Source: Basidiobolus meristosporus CBS 931.73
Lineage: Eukaryota > Basidiobolomycota > Basidiobolomycetes > Basidiobolales > Basidiobolaceae
DNA length: 60,799 nt
NCBI GenBank assembly: GCA_002104905.1
Contig: MCFE01000537.1
Location: 1-60,799 of the forward strand
Direction: 5' to 3'
In this document: positions 47,229 to 58,289 of the stretch, in pieces
Layout of the letters: each line of letters opens with the position of its first letter
Position numbering within the stretch: the first letter of the stretch is position 1
Made by a program: the position numbers and the translations under genes
Notes under the pieces: model-generated
What the model was told of the DNA's origin: nothing
The model's input: the letters and a program-made list of their open reading frames with translations, nothing else
The model's database searches: none

Positions 47229-47620
47229 GCAGGTAATAGACTTGTTTTGTTGTATAGTGCCACATGAAGCCATGAGTGCCAAATGATACAACAGTGTGCC
47301 AGAGAGGCCAAATGGACCTATATTTATTCACAGAGTGTGAGTCAAAGCTCCTTATCTTCATGCAAAGCAGCCCCTGTGTTTCACCCATTTTGCTGGAGAT
47401 AATCCACTTTTTGACTTTTTTTTGGGACCTGTGTTGTGCAAGATGTTTAAGTGCACAAAAGACTGAATACTTGCATCTGGTACTCAGTACCAATGGCACC
47501 AAAACTCAAGCTTCTGTGGCATGCAACATGTCACAACAATGAATGTCACCATCTTTGTCCACTGGCACTATCTGGCTCTATAAGTACTTTGTGTAAGCTT
47601 TACTTTAGATGTAATCCTAA
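47229..47620 (+). mobile_element. Half copy of the foldback element
   Basis: Starts AATAGACTTGTTTTGTTGTA and follows the left arm of the foldback at 53,122-53,465, including the repeated GTGCCA/GTGCCAAATGAT motifs and the CTGTGTTTCACC stretch, then stops near the loop. No second arm follows, so it is a single-arm copy, inserted in the copia LTR remnant. Confidence 0.7.
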
Positions 47621-47679
47621 CCCTAACTTGGAATTGCAAGAAGCAACCAACTCTAGCCCTACTAACAATCAAAGCTGAA

Positions 47680-48009
47680 TATAGGGCTGCTTGTCAAGAA
47701 ACCAAGGAGGCTATATGGCTACAAAAATTATTCAAAGAACTAGGTATTGACTCAGATGAATCACCATATATTTACAAGGACACTCAAAGCTGTATTTGAT
47801 TAGCTAGAAATCCTACTAATCATGCCACAACTAAGCACATAGATATATAACACCACTTTGTGAGTGAAGCTGTATAAAACAAATTAGTAGAGTTAGTATA
47901 CTTCCTAACTGACAAAATGGTGGCAGGTATATTGACAACACTAGCTTGCGCACAATTGGAGAATCTCAGAGAATAAGTAGGATTCAGTAATTATTTAATT
48001 AAGGTGGAG
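47680..48009 (+). pseudogene. Copia RNase H C-terminus, plus strand (broken)
   Basis: The plus-strand translation reads EYRAACQETKEAIWLQKLF, then LGIDSDESPYIYKDTQS, ARNPTNHATTKHID and a TDKMVAGILTT-like end: the terminal part of a copia polyprotein. At least three stops interrupt it. A purine tract (AAGGTGGAG) precedes the LTR. Confidence 0.85.
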
Positions 48010-48378
48010 TGTTGAAATACAGGACTATTTGGTATCATTCAGCAGCTAAAAATTTACTTAACAATTCTGGACAAGTCTTGGTCATTGTAGGACAAGCTTA
48101 CAGCCCTAACTGTGCCACTTCCTTCAGATCCATAATCTAATGATTATTACCCAATAGTTAAGTTCAAACTAGCACTTTGACAAAACATTATGTACTAACC
48201 CTGAAAATGTAAGAAAATGCTCCTGAATATTGAGAAACCCTCCTTACTTAGTGTTACAGTTCTATTACTTCTACATTGGTATAAATACTGAGCTTCCTTA
48301 TGAATAAGCAACAGTTCAACCATTATCACTCTTTCTTGATAAGTTTCTTTTATCAAAATAACTTTTTAAATTGCAACA
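48010..48378 (+). repeat. Copia 3' LTR of a different family (369 bp)
   Basis: TGTTGAAATACAGGAC to TTGCAACA, directly after the purine tract. It has a TATAAATA box about 80 bp before its end and no similarity to the 34,176/38,500 LTRs. No partner LTR was found in the window. Confidence 0.75.
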
Positions 48379-48700
48379 GAGTCTGCATATTTACTCTCAA
48401 TGAGTGCTCTTTTAATATGCCCATCTTTGGATGTAGATATGCTTGTCGCACTGAGTGCAACAGCAGGCTGTAGTCCCACTGTTCTCCTGCTGCTGTTAGT
48501 AGTTGGGTTTGGTTAGGAATCAAAGAGATTGTTCAATTATTTGGTGCCATATATAATGATTTTGGTCAACCAGTTGAGAAATAGTACTACAAATACAGGT
48601 GCATATGGTGCCACTGCTTTATTTATAATAGACTTGTTCCATTGGATATTACTACATAATAGGAAACAAATCCAACAAATGATATCAGCTCTAATATTTC
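48379..48700. other. Spacer with a foldback-end fragment
   Basis: Near 48,627 a short piece (ATAGACTTGTTCCATTGGAT) matches the right-arm end of the foldback element. Nothing else is recognised. Confidence 0.4.
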
Positions 48701-50400
48701 ATGGGGATATTTCAGATTCTTGATGACTTCAATCTTCTTGGGGTTTAGGGTCACACATGTGCTAATCACTATGTGTCCCAGGTAATCAACATGTTCCTTC
48801 AAGAATTAACACTTTGCTAGCTTGCCACAAAACTTGTTCTCTCTTAGCTTTTTCTAGACCTTTTTAGTGTGGATCAACTGTTTCTCATCTGTCTTGTTGT
48901 CTTCCATATGTCATCTAGGTAAGTTACCACAAACCTGTCTAAGCACTCCTGATATTTCATTGCACCAATGACTGATCTTTTGTCTCTTCATCTCTTCCAA
49001 CTCCAATGGACTCATTTTGCAAGGTGTCTTACTCACTGGAGGTCTATCACCTGTATCAATGGCATTATACATATCTTTGAATAGTAGTAGGCTTACAAGT
49101 TCATCTGGAAACCCATCTAAATATTCCTTCAAAGGAGTCTGGACCTTCTGGGGTGCTGAAGTAGTGGAGGCCTCCTGTAATACTGCCAAGCAGAACATCT
49201 GGGTACCTTTTCTAAGTACTCTTCAGAGCTGTTTCTTGCCAAGTTTACTTGTTTCACACATGCTAGAATTGACCAATTATAATCTTGAAGTGCAGGTAAT
49301 AGCTCATAGGTCTTGTTGTTCTTGTGGATATCAGTGACATGGGTTCTCCAGTTGATTGACAAATTACAACAAAAAAGCCAGGCTTTTCCAAATATAACTT
49401 CAAGCTTGCAGCTCCCAAGTATATAGTCCTGTAGGTCATTTTCATAGTCATTGATCTTTACTCTGACAGGCTGAGTAGTATAGTTAATTATATGAGAATT
49501 CCCATCAGCTGTTGCAACCAAAGTTTAATTGGTGGATTCCAAGCTGATTACAGCCTTCAAGGCCAATTGCTCTGACATGTACTCATGTGAGGCTCCTAAG
49601 TTAGTTATGATCATGGCAGGTACTCCATTCATTAATCCACTCAGGTACAATAGCTTTCTTGAGTTTTAGGTCATTTGAGTTGGGAATTCTTTTGTCATAT
49701 GGATGGTGAGTTCTGAGCCTTCTCTGAGTTCTTCCTTCATGTTACTGTGCTCAAGGGCTTCAATAAGGCTGAAGATTCTTGTTATATGGTGTCCATTTCT
49801 TCTCTAAGAGCAGTACTTTGCAATATGTCTATGCTAGTGGCAATTAAAGCAAAGTACTTCATACATCTTCTGAGGGGGATTCTTCTACATTGCATCTATT
49901 TCCATTGGCATTGCTTCTGATGGACTTCTTGAATAGCAATTATAGCCTCTCTGATTAATCATTGTGGGCTTTCCAACTCCAAACATAGCTCAGTCATAGT
50001 CAATGGCAATCTTGATGCCTTCTTTAATAGTCTGAGGTCTTTGATAACTCACTTCCTTGCAAATTCTTTCTTTCAACCAAACAATAATATATTCAACTTG
50101 ATGCAGGGGGTCCATTCTTTGAATATGTCCAAGTATACATCTGTACTCATAGATGTACTCTTGAGCCACTCCTTAGGACTAGGGATTCTTCAACTTCCTT
50201 CTTGGTAGTGTTTGCTAGTATGGGGGTTCAAAAGCATCCTGAATCTCCAAAACAAACTCATCTCAGGTAGAGATTGTAGATTTTCCCATCATGGTAGCTG
50301 ACCTGATCTTGTTCTGGTACCATTGTAAAGCTGCATCTGCCAAATAAGAAGCGGTATAATACAATTTGCTGATATACCAATTGGCTAACCGTAAAGCTGC
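48701..50400 (-). mobile_element. Ty3/gypsy remnant with deleted reverse-transcriptase core
   Basis: Parallels the 51,655-57,312 element on the minus strand. 48,720-48,900 corresponds to RT downstream of the catalytic box. After a jump at about 48,930-48,960 the sequence matches the pre-RT linker (SPLELEEMKRQK), the protease-flanking region (49,521-49,129, with VKINDYENDLQDYILG) and the gag/zinc-knuckle region to about 50,400. The fingers/palm part of RT is missing. Confidence 0.75.
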
Positions 50401-50479
50401 TCAATTTGACTAAAGACTGGTCTAATTTACGCATTCAATTAGTAGATCATAAAACAATTATACAATTGCAAGTCCATGT

Positions 50480-51190
50480 TAAACTGGAGATGTATTTATT
50501 CATATGACATTCTGAAGCAATTTTTACCTAGAGTGAATTGGAACAATCAGGAGTCATCTGTTGACATTGCAGAAATATTTATCAAGAAGAAGGTTGCAAA
50601 TACCTATTTGGCTCACCTATAGCTTTTATGCAAGAGGTTTGTATGGAATTTCTGCTGTTAGACTACAAGCATAAAGCTGAACAAGTAGATTGATGCAACT
50701 ACTGCATCCATGCTCTATTCTAACTTGCCTTGTATGTGGAGGATATTGGGCCTTGCCTCACTATTGAGAGTTTTCTACAGAACTACTGAGTGGGGAGTTA
50801 GGAAGACAAGTCAAGTTGCAGGTACTACCATATTGCAATCTCATCAGGAATAAAACCTTAAAGTCCATCAAGGACTTGATGAGTTGGTGCCTTTTGGGCA
50901 ACCAGGAAGTGCCTGAGTACAGAGGACAGATGTTCATATGGAGACTCCTATATCTCTGCCACTAAGAAGCTAAGTAGCTGCTTTGTGTGAGTAACCAGTC
51001 AAATAATGCAAAGTTGGTTGTACACAACATACAGCTAGTTTTTATTGGGACAACTCTACCAAAGTATGCCAGATTTCTTCTCTGCACAAGCAGATTTCTA
51101 CACCATTCAACAAGGAATGCATAAAAGCTAGATCCAGAGCATAACTATAGAGGGACTAGAGTCCAGCAGAGAGAGGGATATCTTGGACAA
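50480..51190 (+). mobile_element. Tnp2-type transposase fragment, C-terminal part
   Basis: Plus-strand similarity to 40,140-40,730 (the LKPFLP-equivalent, HSLLH-equivalent and the Gly-Asp-Thr-Tyr-like end), heavily broken. Confidence 0.6.
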
Positions 51191-51542
51191 GTATCACAAC
51201 TAAAAGCAATAATGCTGAGGTAATGTTAGTATGTCAATGCCAGTAGATGTGTGCATATGTAGAGGTAATTAATCTTGATGACATAGGTTTTGTTGATTCA
51301 AGCTCTATGTGAAGTACCCAGAGTAGTAGTTGGTAAATAAGTAAGTTGAAGTAATTCTACAACTTATTATATGGATGGTGCATGGAGAGGCAGTAAAAGG
51401 AAATACTACTTGGTGTATAAATTTTGTGGCATTGTGCAGTATTAGCTGTAGGCTGCTTTACTGCTGTTAAAGCACCAACAGATAGACACAGCAAGGCTGT
51501 CACAATACTGTCAAGCATTTTCTCAATTATGGCAATTAGATG

Positions 51543-51654
51543 TGTTACAAGTCTTGATATAAGGGTTATAGAGGAATGGGGAGTTTGCTAGTCTTGTACT
51601 GACTAAACCTTGAACTGATTTATATTCAGGTTCTGGCAGCTCCTGTTCTACATT
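51543..51654 (-). repeat. Partial tandem duplicate of the gypsy LTR end
   Basis: TGTTACAAGTCTTGATATAAG and the next roughly 100 bp repeat the beginning of the adjacent LTR, giving a truncated second LTR head directly beside it. Confidence 0.75.
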
Positions 51655-52022
51655 TGTTACAAGTCTTGGTATAAGAGTTATAGAGGAATAGGGAGTTTAG
51701 CTAGTATTGTATTCACTAAAACTTGAACTGATCTATATTGAGGTTCCAGCAGCTCCTTATGTACATTTTGCCAGATCAATTGCTGACTAATTGTTCTTCC
51801 TAATGTAGGTGGTGGCTGGTGACTCATTTGATTGCATCATCATGACCCAATAAGATCCTACTTAATAAATTGATATCTGTCTGATAAGGATCTGTTGATT
51901 CATATGCTGACTGATGATTCTAATTTGAAAGATAATACTGATATACTGATAAGCTAAACATATAACTAATTCATTTACTAAAAACTGAACTAACTTAAAC
52001 ATTCAAGCGGCAGATCATAACA
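51655..52022 (-). repeat. Gypsy 3' LTR (368 bp)
   Basis: TGTTACAAGTCTTGG to GATCATAACA. Same length and aligned sequence as 56,945-57,312. A purine tract (AGTAGGGGAGAA on the coding strand) lies immediately inside. Confidence 0.9.
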
Positions 52023-52049
52023 TTCTCCCCTACTAAAGTTGAGAGGGTT

Positions 52050-53116
52050 CTCCTGAATCTTTTTTTTTGTGACATCAATATCTTGATGGTTCAGTAATAT
52101 CAGCAAGTCTTGCAAGCTTGAGTCTGTCCCTGTGCACTAAGTCTTCCCGGATATTGCCATGTTTGTCCACTAGTTGGTAAGTTACAAATGGACATTCTCT
52201 GATGATCCTGAATGGTCCTGTCTATTGTAGCTCAAACTTCTTCCAAGTGTTGTTTCTTAGCAATACAAAGTTCCCAACTGTCAATGCTGCTAGTGCTATA
52301 GTCTTATCAAATCTCTGCTTCATCTTTTCTGCACATTGAGATACTTTGGTCAGTGCCTCTTGATGTCTTTATTCCAGGTGCTGGTGTCTACTTGGCTGAC
52401 TGAGTTCATCTTCTAAGGCATCTGTAAGCTTTGGTTATGTGAGATCTCCTGGAATCCTTGGTTCACATCCATACACTAAGTAAAATGGCAATTGTTGGGT
52501 GGGGTTGTGTACTCTGACTCTGCATGCAAAGAGTGCTTGGTCAATATACTCATCCCATCTACTGACAACTCCATTTGCATACTTGGTCAGCATTTTTGCA
52601 AATAATCCATTAAACTGTCCAGTGACTCAATTAGTTCTGGGGCAATATGCTGAGGTTTTTAAGTGTTTGATCTGCTGCATTTCCAGGTAAGCTTCCAATG
52701 TCTTTGCCATAACGTTTGCGCCTCTATTGGCTAGAATCTCTACAGGGCATCCAAGCTTCATAAGAATCTCATGGTATAATGAAACTTGCAACTTCTTGCT
52801 CACTGGCTATAGGCATAGCTTTAGCCACTGGCCATTTAGTGGCATGGTCAACTGCTACTAGGATCCAACGGTTGCATTTCCTGGTGGTTGGCATTCTTCC
52901 AATGAAGTCAACACCCCATCTCTCAAGTGGCCTTACAGGCTCCAAGGGTAAGACATCAGCAATTCTCTGTGGTTGGCCTCGGTTGATTAGGCAATTTGGG
53001 CATGTTTTCACTAGCTTCTCAATGTCATGTTTCATTCTGGGCCACCATGCTTGGGCTTTCACAAGGCTATAGGTTCCTTAAATTCCAAGATGTCCATATA
53101 CATTGTGTAGCTTATG
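52050..53116 (-). pseudogene. Gypsy integrase (broken), 3' part
   Basis: The zinc-binding end (KAQAWWPRMKHDIEKLVKTC) is followed by the catalytic core (LERWGVDFIGRMPTTRKCN, VAVDHATKWPVAKAMPI) with the first two acidic positions visible. The C-terminal region near 52,080-52,280 reads NNTWKKFE, FRIIRECPFVTYQLVDKHG and REDLVHRDRLKLARL. Its 5' end is cut off from RNase H by the foldback insertion. Confidence 0.85.
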
Positions 53117-53121
53117 TATTA
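53117..53121. repeat. Target-site duplication of the foldback (TATTA), left
   Basis: TATTA directly before the GACTTG terminus, repeated at 53,853-53,857. A TA-only duplication is also consistent. Confidence 0.65.
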
Positions 53122-53852
53122 GACTTGTTTGGTTGGATAGTGCCACATTGATCCATGAGTGCCAAATGATGTAATGTGTGCCAGAGAGGCCAAGTGAACC
53201 TATACTTGGCCACAGAGTGTGCTACATAGCTCTGCATCTCCATGCAAAGCAGCCCCTGTGTTTCACCTATGATGCAGGAGAAAATCCAGTTTTTGATGTT
53301 TTTTTGTGGATCAATGTTGTGCAGGATGTATACAAGCACAGAAGAACTGACAACATGCATCAGGTACTCAATACCCATGGCACTTTGAAGCTAGCTCCTG
53401 TGGCTTGTAACATATCACAAAAATGCATGGCACTGTCTTAGTCCACTGGTACCATCTGGCACTATAAGTGCTTTGTATAGATCTTACTTTAGGGCTAACA
53501 ATTAAATAGAGTGCCAGATAGTGCCAGTGGACCAAGATGGTGCCATGCATTTTTGTGACATGTTACAAGCCACAGGAGCTAGATTCAGAGTGCCATGGGT
53601 ATTGAGTACAAGATGCATATCTTAAAATCTTTTGTACTCTCACACATCCTGCACAACATTGACCTACAAAAAAAGGTCAAAAAATGTATTTTCTCCAACA
53701 CAATGGGTGAAACACAGGGGCTGCTTTGCATGAAGATGCAGAGCTATGTTTCACACTCTGGGGCCAAGTATAGACTCACTTGGCCTCCCTGGCACACTAT
53801 GGCATCATTTGGCACTTGTGGCTCATTGTGGCACAATCCAATGGAACAAGTC
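53122..53852. mobile_element. Foldback (long inverted repeat) non-autonomous element
   Basis: 731 bp. The left arm (53,122 to about 53,465) begins GACTTGTTTGGTTGGATAGT and the right arm (about 53,512 to 53,852) is its imperfect reverse complement, ending ACAATCCAATGGAACAAGTC. A loop of about 45 bp separates them. It has no credible gene. It interrupts the gypsy frame between RNase H and the integrase zinc region, and the two sides rejoin cleanly. Confidence 0.85.
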
Positions 53853-53857
53853 TATTA
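53853..53857. repeat. Target-site duplication of the foldback (TATTA), right
   Basis: Matches 53,117-53,121. Confidence 0.65.
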
Positions 53858-55180
53858 AATCCAGGCAATAAGCAATAGGGCTTCCATCAACAGTTTGGTA
53901 GAGTGTTTCATCCTGTACTACAAACTTGCTAGCTTCATCCTGGATTATCTTCTTGATATCTACATCCACCTCATTAGGAATGGCTTGGTCCTCCAAGTAC
54001 TTTGGTATTAGGCTAGGCCAATCTGATTCATGCACCAAGTTGAGTTGTGGAACTTGTTCTAATCTTGATAAGGCATCAGCAGCCATGCTGTTTTTTCCAT
54101 GACAGTGGACAATCTCCTACTCAAATTGCTGAATGTATTCACTCCATCTTGCCATTCTTCTAGAGAGTACCATCTGAGTAGGTATATACTTGAGGGAGGC
54201 ATGATCAGTCTTCACAGTGCATTTGACTCCTTCATTATAGCATCTCCATGTCTTTAGACAGTGTGTTTTACCAGGCCTCTCCTTCTCATGCACTGGATAG
54301 TTTTGTTCTGCTGAGTTCAGCTTCTTGGATTCAAAGGCAACAGGGTGGTCCTTTCCCTTGTGTGCTTAGCTCAACACTCCACCAATTGCATAATCTGAAG
54401 CATATGTGCACAGAGTAAACTCCTTTCTTGAGTCAGGTATTCTTAAGCTTGGCAGCTTAGCAAGTACATTCTTGAGCGTCTGGAAGGCAGTCTCACAAGC
54501 TAGGTCCCACTTGTAGGTATTGACTTTTTTGAGGGTATCAGTTAAAAGGGCTGCAATACATGCAAAGTACTTCACAAATCTCCAATAGTAGGAAACCATT
54601 CCAAGGAATGATCTGAGCTCTGATATGCTATAGGGCTGCTTCAGAATCTCGATAACTTCAACCTACCTAGGGTCTAAGATTACTCCTGTGCTTGTCACTA
54701 TATGTCCCAGATAGTCATTGTGTTCTTTGAACAATTCACACTTGGGTATCTTGCCATAAAGCTGGTTCTCTCTTAGCTTCTTCAAGACCTTTTCAATGTG
54801 CATCAAGTGATCCTCGTCTGACTTGCTGTATATCAATATATCATCTAGGTAGATTATGACAAACTTGTCTTAAGTACTCCTGGAAGACAGTCTGCATCAG
54901 GGTCATGAATGTTGCAGGGGTATTTGTGAGGCCAAAACTCATGACTAAGTACTTGTAATATCCATATCTGGTCTTGAATGCTGTCTTAGGGATGTCTTCT
55001 GGCTTCACCCTAATCAGGTTGTATCCTGACATGAGGTCAATCTTGCTGAAAATAGTGGCTTCATTGAATTGGTCCAAGAGCTCATCAGTCCAAGGTATGG
55101 GGCTCTTGTTCTTCATTGTAACTGAGTTGAGGGCTCTGTAGTCAATGCACATCCTAAGTGTTCCATCCTTCTTCTTCACA
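53858..55180 (-). pseudogene. Gypsy reverse transcriptase and RNase H (broken)
   Basis: RT begins with [20 protein letters not shown], then [38 protein letters not shown] and, after a frame break, the intact catalytic [13 protein letters not shown] box (near 54,840). The thumb and connection follow (LRSFLGMVSYYWRFVKYFAC), then RNase H (FTLCTYASDYAIGGVL, VAFESKKLN, HCHGKNSMAADALSRLE). Stops interrupt it at several places. Confidence 0.9.
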
Positions 55181-56140
55181 AAAAGTACTGGTGCTCCCCA
55201 AGGTGACTTGCTGGGTCTGATATATCCTTACTCCAGTAACTGATCTATTTGTCTCTTCATCTCTTCCAACTCCAATGGACTCATTCTGCAAGGTATCTTA
55301 CTCACTGGAGGGCTATCTCCTGCTTCAATGGCATGATCCACATCTCTGACTGATGGTAGGCTTACAAGCTCTTCTGGAAATACATCTGAATACTCCTTCA
55401 AAAGAGTCTGGATCATCTGGGGTACTGGAGTAGAGGAATCCTCCTGTAATACTGCCATGAGGAACATCTGGGTGCCTTTTCTTGGTGCTCTACCAAACAG
55501 TGTCTTGCTAAGTTCACTTGTTTCATACACACTGAAATTGACCAAGTCAAAATCCAGTCTGGCAGGTGATAGCTCATAGTTCTTATTGTCCTTTTGGATC
55601 TGAGTAGCATGGGTTCTCCAGTTGATTGATGGATTACAACAAAATAGCCAAGTTTTTCAAGTACAAGGTCCAACTTGCAGTTCCCAAATATAAATGCCTC
55701 TAGATATTCTTCATAGTCATTGATCTTCATCCTTACTGGCTGAGTAATATGGTTGATTATGTGAGAGTTCCCATCAGCTGTTGAGACTGAAGTTGGTTTG
55801 GTGGGTTCCAAGTTGATTTTAGCTTTCAAAGCAAATTGCTCTAACATGTACTCTTGCAATGCTCCTGAGTCAATCCTGATCTTGGCAGGTACTCAATCAA
55901 TTACTCCATTCAGGTATAATAGCTTTCCTGAGTTTGAGGTCATCTGGGATAGGTATTCTTCTGTCATATGGAAGGTGAGTTCTGAGTCTTGTTCAAGCTC
56001 ATGCTCCATGTTACTATGCTCAAGGGCTTCAATATGGTTGATTGTACTTGATGGCTGGAATCCTTCACTTCTCTAAGGGCAGTACTGTGCAATATGTCCC
56101 TGCAGGTGGCAATTAAAGCAAAGTCATTTCTTCTTACATT
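55181..56140 (-). pseudogene. Gypsy zinc knuckle, protease and linker (broken)
   Basis: The nucleocapsid knuckle reads LCFNCHLQGHIAQYCP (C-x2-C-x4-H-x4-C, near 56,110-56,070). The protease has IRIDSGALQEYMLEQFALKA (catalytic Asp in DSG, near 55,880) and later FIFGNCKLDLVLEKLGYF. The linker to RT has PCRMSPLELEEMKRQIDQLL. Frames are interrupted. Confidence 0.85.
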
Positions 56141-56416
56141 CTTCTCAGGTTGGATTTTTCTGCATTGCATCTATTTCCATTGGCACAGCTTCTGATTGAC
56201 TTCTAACATAGTGGTTGTAGCCTATCTGATTAGTCATTGTGGGCTTTCAACGCCAAACATAGTTGAGTCATAGTCAATGGCAATCTTGATGCCTTCTTCA
56301 ATAGTTTGAGATCTTTGATAATTCACTTCCTTGCAAGTTCTTTCTTTCAACCCATTAGTAAAGTATTCCACTTGATCCAGGGGGTCCATTTTTTCAATTT
56401 GTCCAAGTAGTCATCC

Positions 56417-56890
56417 TTACTCTCCAATGTACTCTTGAACCATTGCTTTCTGTCTGAGTGTCTTCAGCTCTCTTCTTAGTAGTGTCTGCTGACCCAGGGG
56501 CTCAAAAGCATCCTGAATATCCAACACAAACTCACCCCAGGTAGAGATTGTAGAGCATCCCATCATGGTGGCTGACCTGATCTTGTTGTGGTACCACTGC
56601 AAAGCTGCATCTGCCAGGAAAGAGGCTACATAATGTAACTTGCTTTCTGGAGCAATTCCTGTAGCCTTGAAAGCATCTTCATTCTGGAAAAGCCAAGTTC
56701 CTAGGCTTTCATTGACTCTACCATGGTGCTGGTTGACCTTCACACTAATGTTGCTCTTGACAGGGTTTTACTGGCTCTGTGCCATGGTGGTCATTCCTTG
56801 TTGCTGCTGGATAAGGATCTGTAGTGGCTGTTGCTGCTGTGCCAGGATTTGCTGCATAGCATTCTTCCATTCTGTATTTTCAGACATCTT
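56417..56890 (-). pseudogene. Gypsy gag (broken by one TAA near its start)
   Basis: An ATG near 56,886 opens a Gln-rich frame (MSENTEWKNAMQQILAQQQQ) that meets TAA after AQSQ. It then continues in frame through SLGTWLFQNEDAFKATG, YVASFLADAALQWYHNKIRS and FEPLGQQTLLRRELKTLRQK, a typical retrotransposon gag capsid. The TAA is one C-to-T step from CAA, fitting the Gln-rich context. Confidence 0.85.
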
Positions 56891-56944
56891 GGGGGAGGCC
56901 CTTCTATCTTCAGGAGGGAAGTTTCTGGTTAATGCCACAACCAA

Positions 56945-57312
56945 TGTTACAAGTTTTGGTATAAGAGTTGTAGAGGAATAGGGAGTTCAGCTAATATTAT
57001 ATTCACTTGAACCTGAACTGATTTATATTGAGGTTCCAGCAGCTCTTTATATACATTTCACCAGATCAACTGCTGACTATTGTATTTCCTAATGTAGGTT
57101 GTGGCTGATGACTCATTAGGTTGCATCATCATCACCCAATAACATCCTACTTAATATATCTACTTCTGTCTGATACGGATCTGCTGATTCATTTTCAGAC
57201 TAATGCTACTGATTTCATAGATTACAATGATATACTGAAAGGCTGAGCATGTAACTAATTAATATATCCAAAAACTGAACTAAATTAAGCATTCAAGCAA
57301 TAGATTGTAACA
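56945..57312 (-). repeat. Gypsy 5' LTR (368 bp)
   Basis: TGTTACAAGTTTTGG to GATTGTAACA, partner of 51,655-52,022. Differences are mostly transitions. Confidence 0.9.
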
Positions 57313-57539
57313 CACTAATAGATGGTGAGCCTATCTTCCCTAACAACAGCACTCAGCACAATCCTGGCAAAATCCCACTAAAACAATGAGACATCACCAA
57401 GGCAAAAAGATGCCAAGGATACTTTATGGAGTCAAATGAGCCCAGTAAACCATGTATTGATGAATGGTGCAATGTTGTGGTTGGAAACGTAGTGCATATC
57501 TACTAATATCAGTAATGGGAGCTTTGAGGGTTTACTAAT

Positions 57540-58262
57540 AATTCTTGCCAAGATCATTCAAAGATGCAACTTACCATGTACATGGTATAAATGGACAACA
57601 GTCTTGCAGTTAGCAACTTATGATGCGGAGACAGTCCTGATACCAGCATGTGGTAACAGTTGCTGGGCACTCATATCAGTGAATACCACCATGGTAAGGT
57701 GTCCAACTTGTCAGAAATCCTCCACCATTGGGGGAAACATTTTTCACACTCCAGGTATTTTCTGATACTACCCCATCTTATGAAGCTCATGCAGTCCCAC
57801 AAATATTGTGAAACCATAAAGTACAGAGCCCAGCATTAATCAAGTGCAACCATGCCCAATATATTTGATGGTAAGCATTACAAGTAGCTAAGAAGCAAGG
57901 GTTGCTCTGAAGGTATGTATGACCATGCCTTTGCCTTGGCACCTTAGGGATCCTCAAGAAACAAGTACACAGCCAGCAAATCCAGCTGGCCACTTATTCT
58001 CATTAACCTAATTTTGCCACCTATCTGATGGTATAAGTGCAGAGATCTGATGCAGGTCTCAATGGTATATGACCTAAGTCACTGCCCAACTAGGATAGCT
58101 ACCTGTGTCCATTGCTGGATGAATTTTATATGCTCTCCAGTAGGATAACAGTAAATAGCTCTTGTGTCAAAGAGCATATTCTTATATACATTGGAGACAC
58201 CCCAGACATCAGCAAGATAGTCAGCTTATCTGGGCAAAAAGGATGGTATGGCTGTAAATGTG
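57540..58262 (+). mobile_element. Tnp2-type transposase fragment, N-terminal part
   Basis: Plus-strand pieces: GMYDHAFALAP near 57,913, then the region equivalent to the CIGDTPAISK box (IYIGDTPDISKIVSLSGQKG near 58,190-58,250). Broken by stops, and it ends where the convergent minus-strand copy begins. Confidence 0.65.
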
Positions 58263-58289
58263 ACAGATAGAGTAGACTTACTCCATAAC

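Larger units (their letters stand above)
51655..57312 (-). mobile_element. Ty3/gypsy LTR retrotransposon with a foldback insertion
   Basis: LTR to LTR 5.66 kb, of which 731 bp is the foldback element; the original was about 4.9 kb. Minus-strand order is gag, zinc knuckle, protease, RT, RNase H, integrase, which defines Ty3/gypsy (Metaviridae-type). Coding is broken by several stops and shifts. The bases flanking the two LTRs do not match, so either the flank was rearranged or the duplication has decayed. Confidence 0.9.

Noticed and set aside
47610-47640. Telomere-like CCTAACCCTAAC near 47,616
   Set aside because: Only about two units, inside transposon-derived sequence; not a telomeric array.
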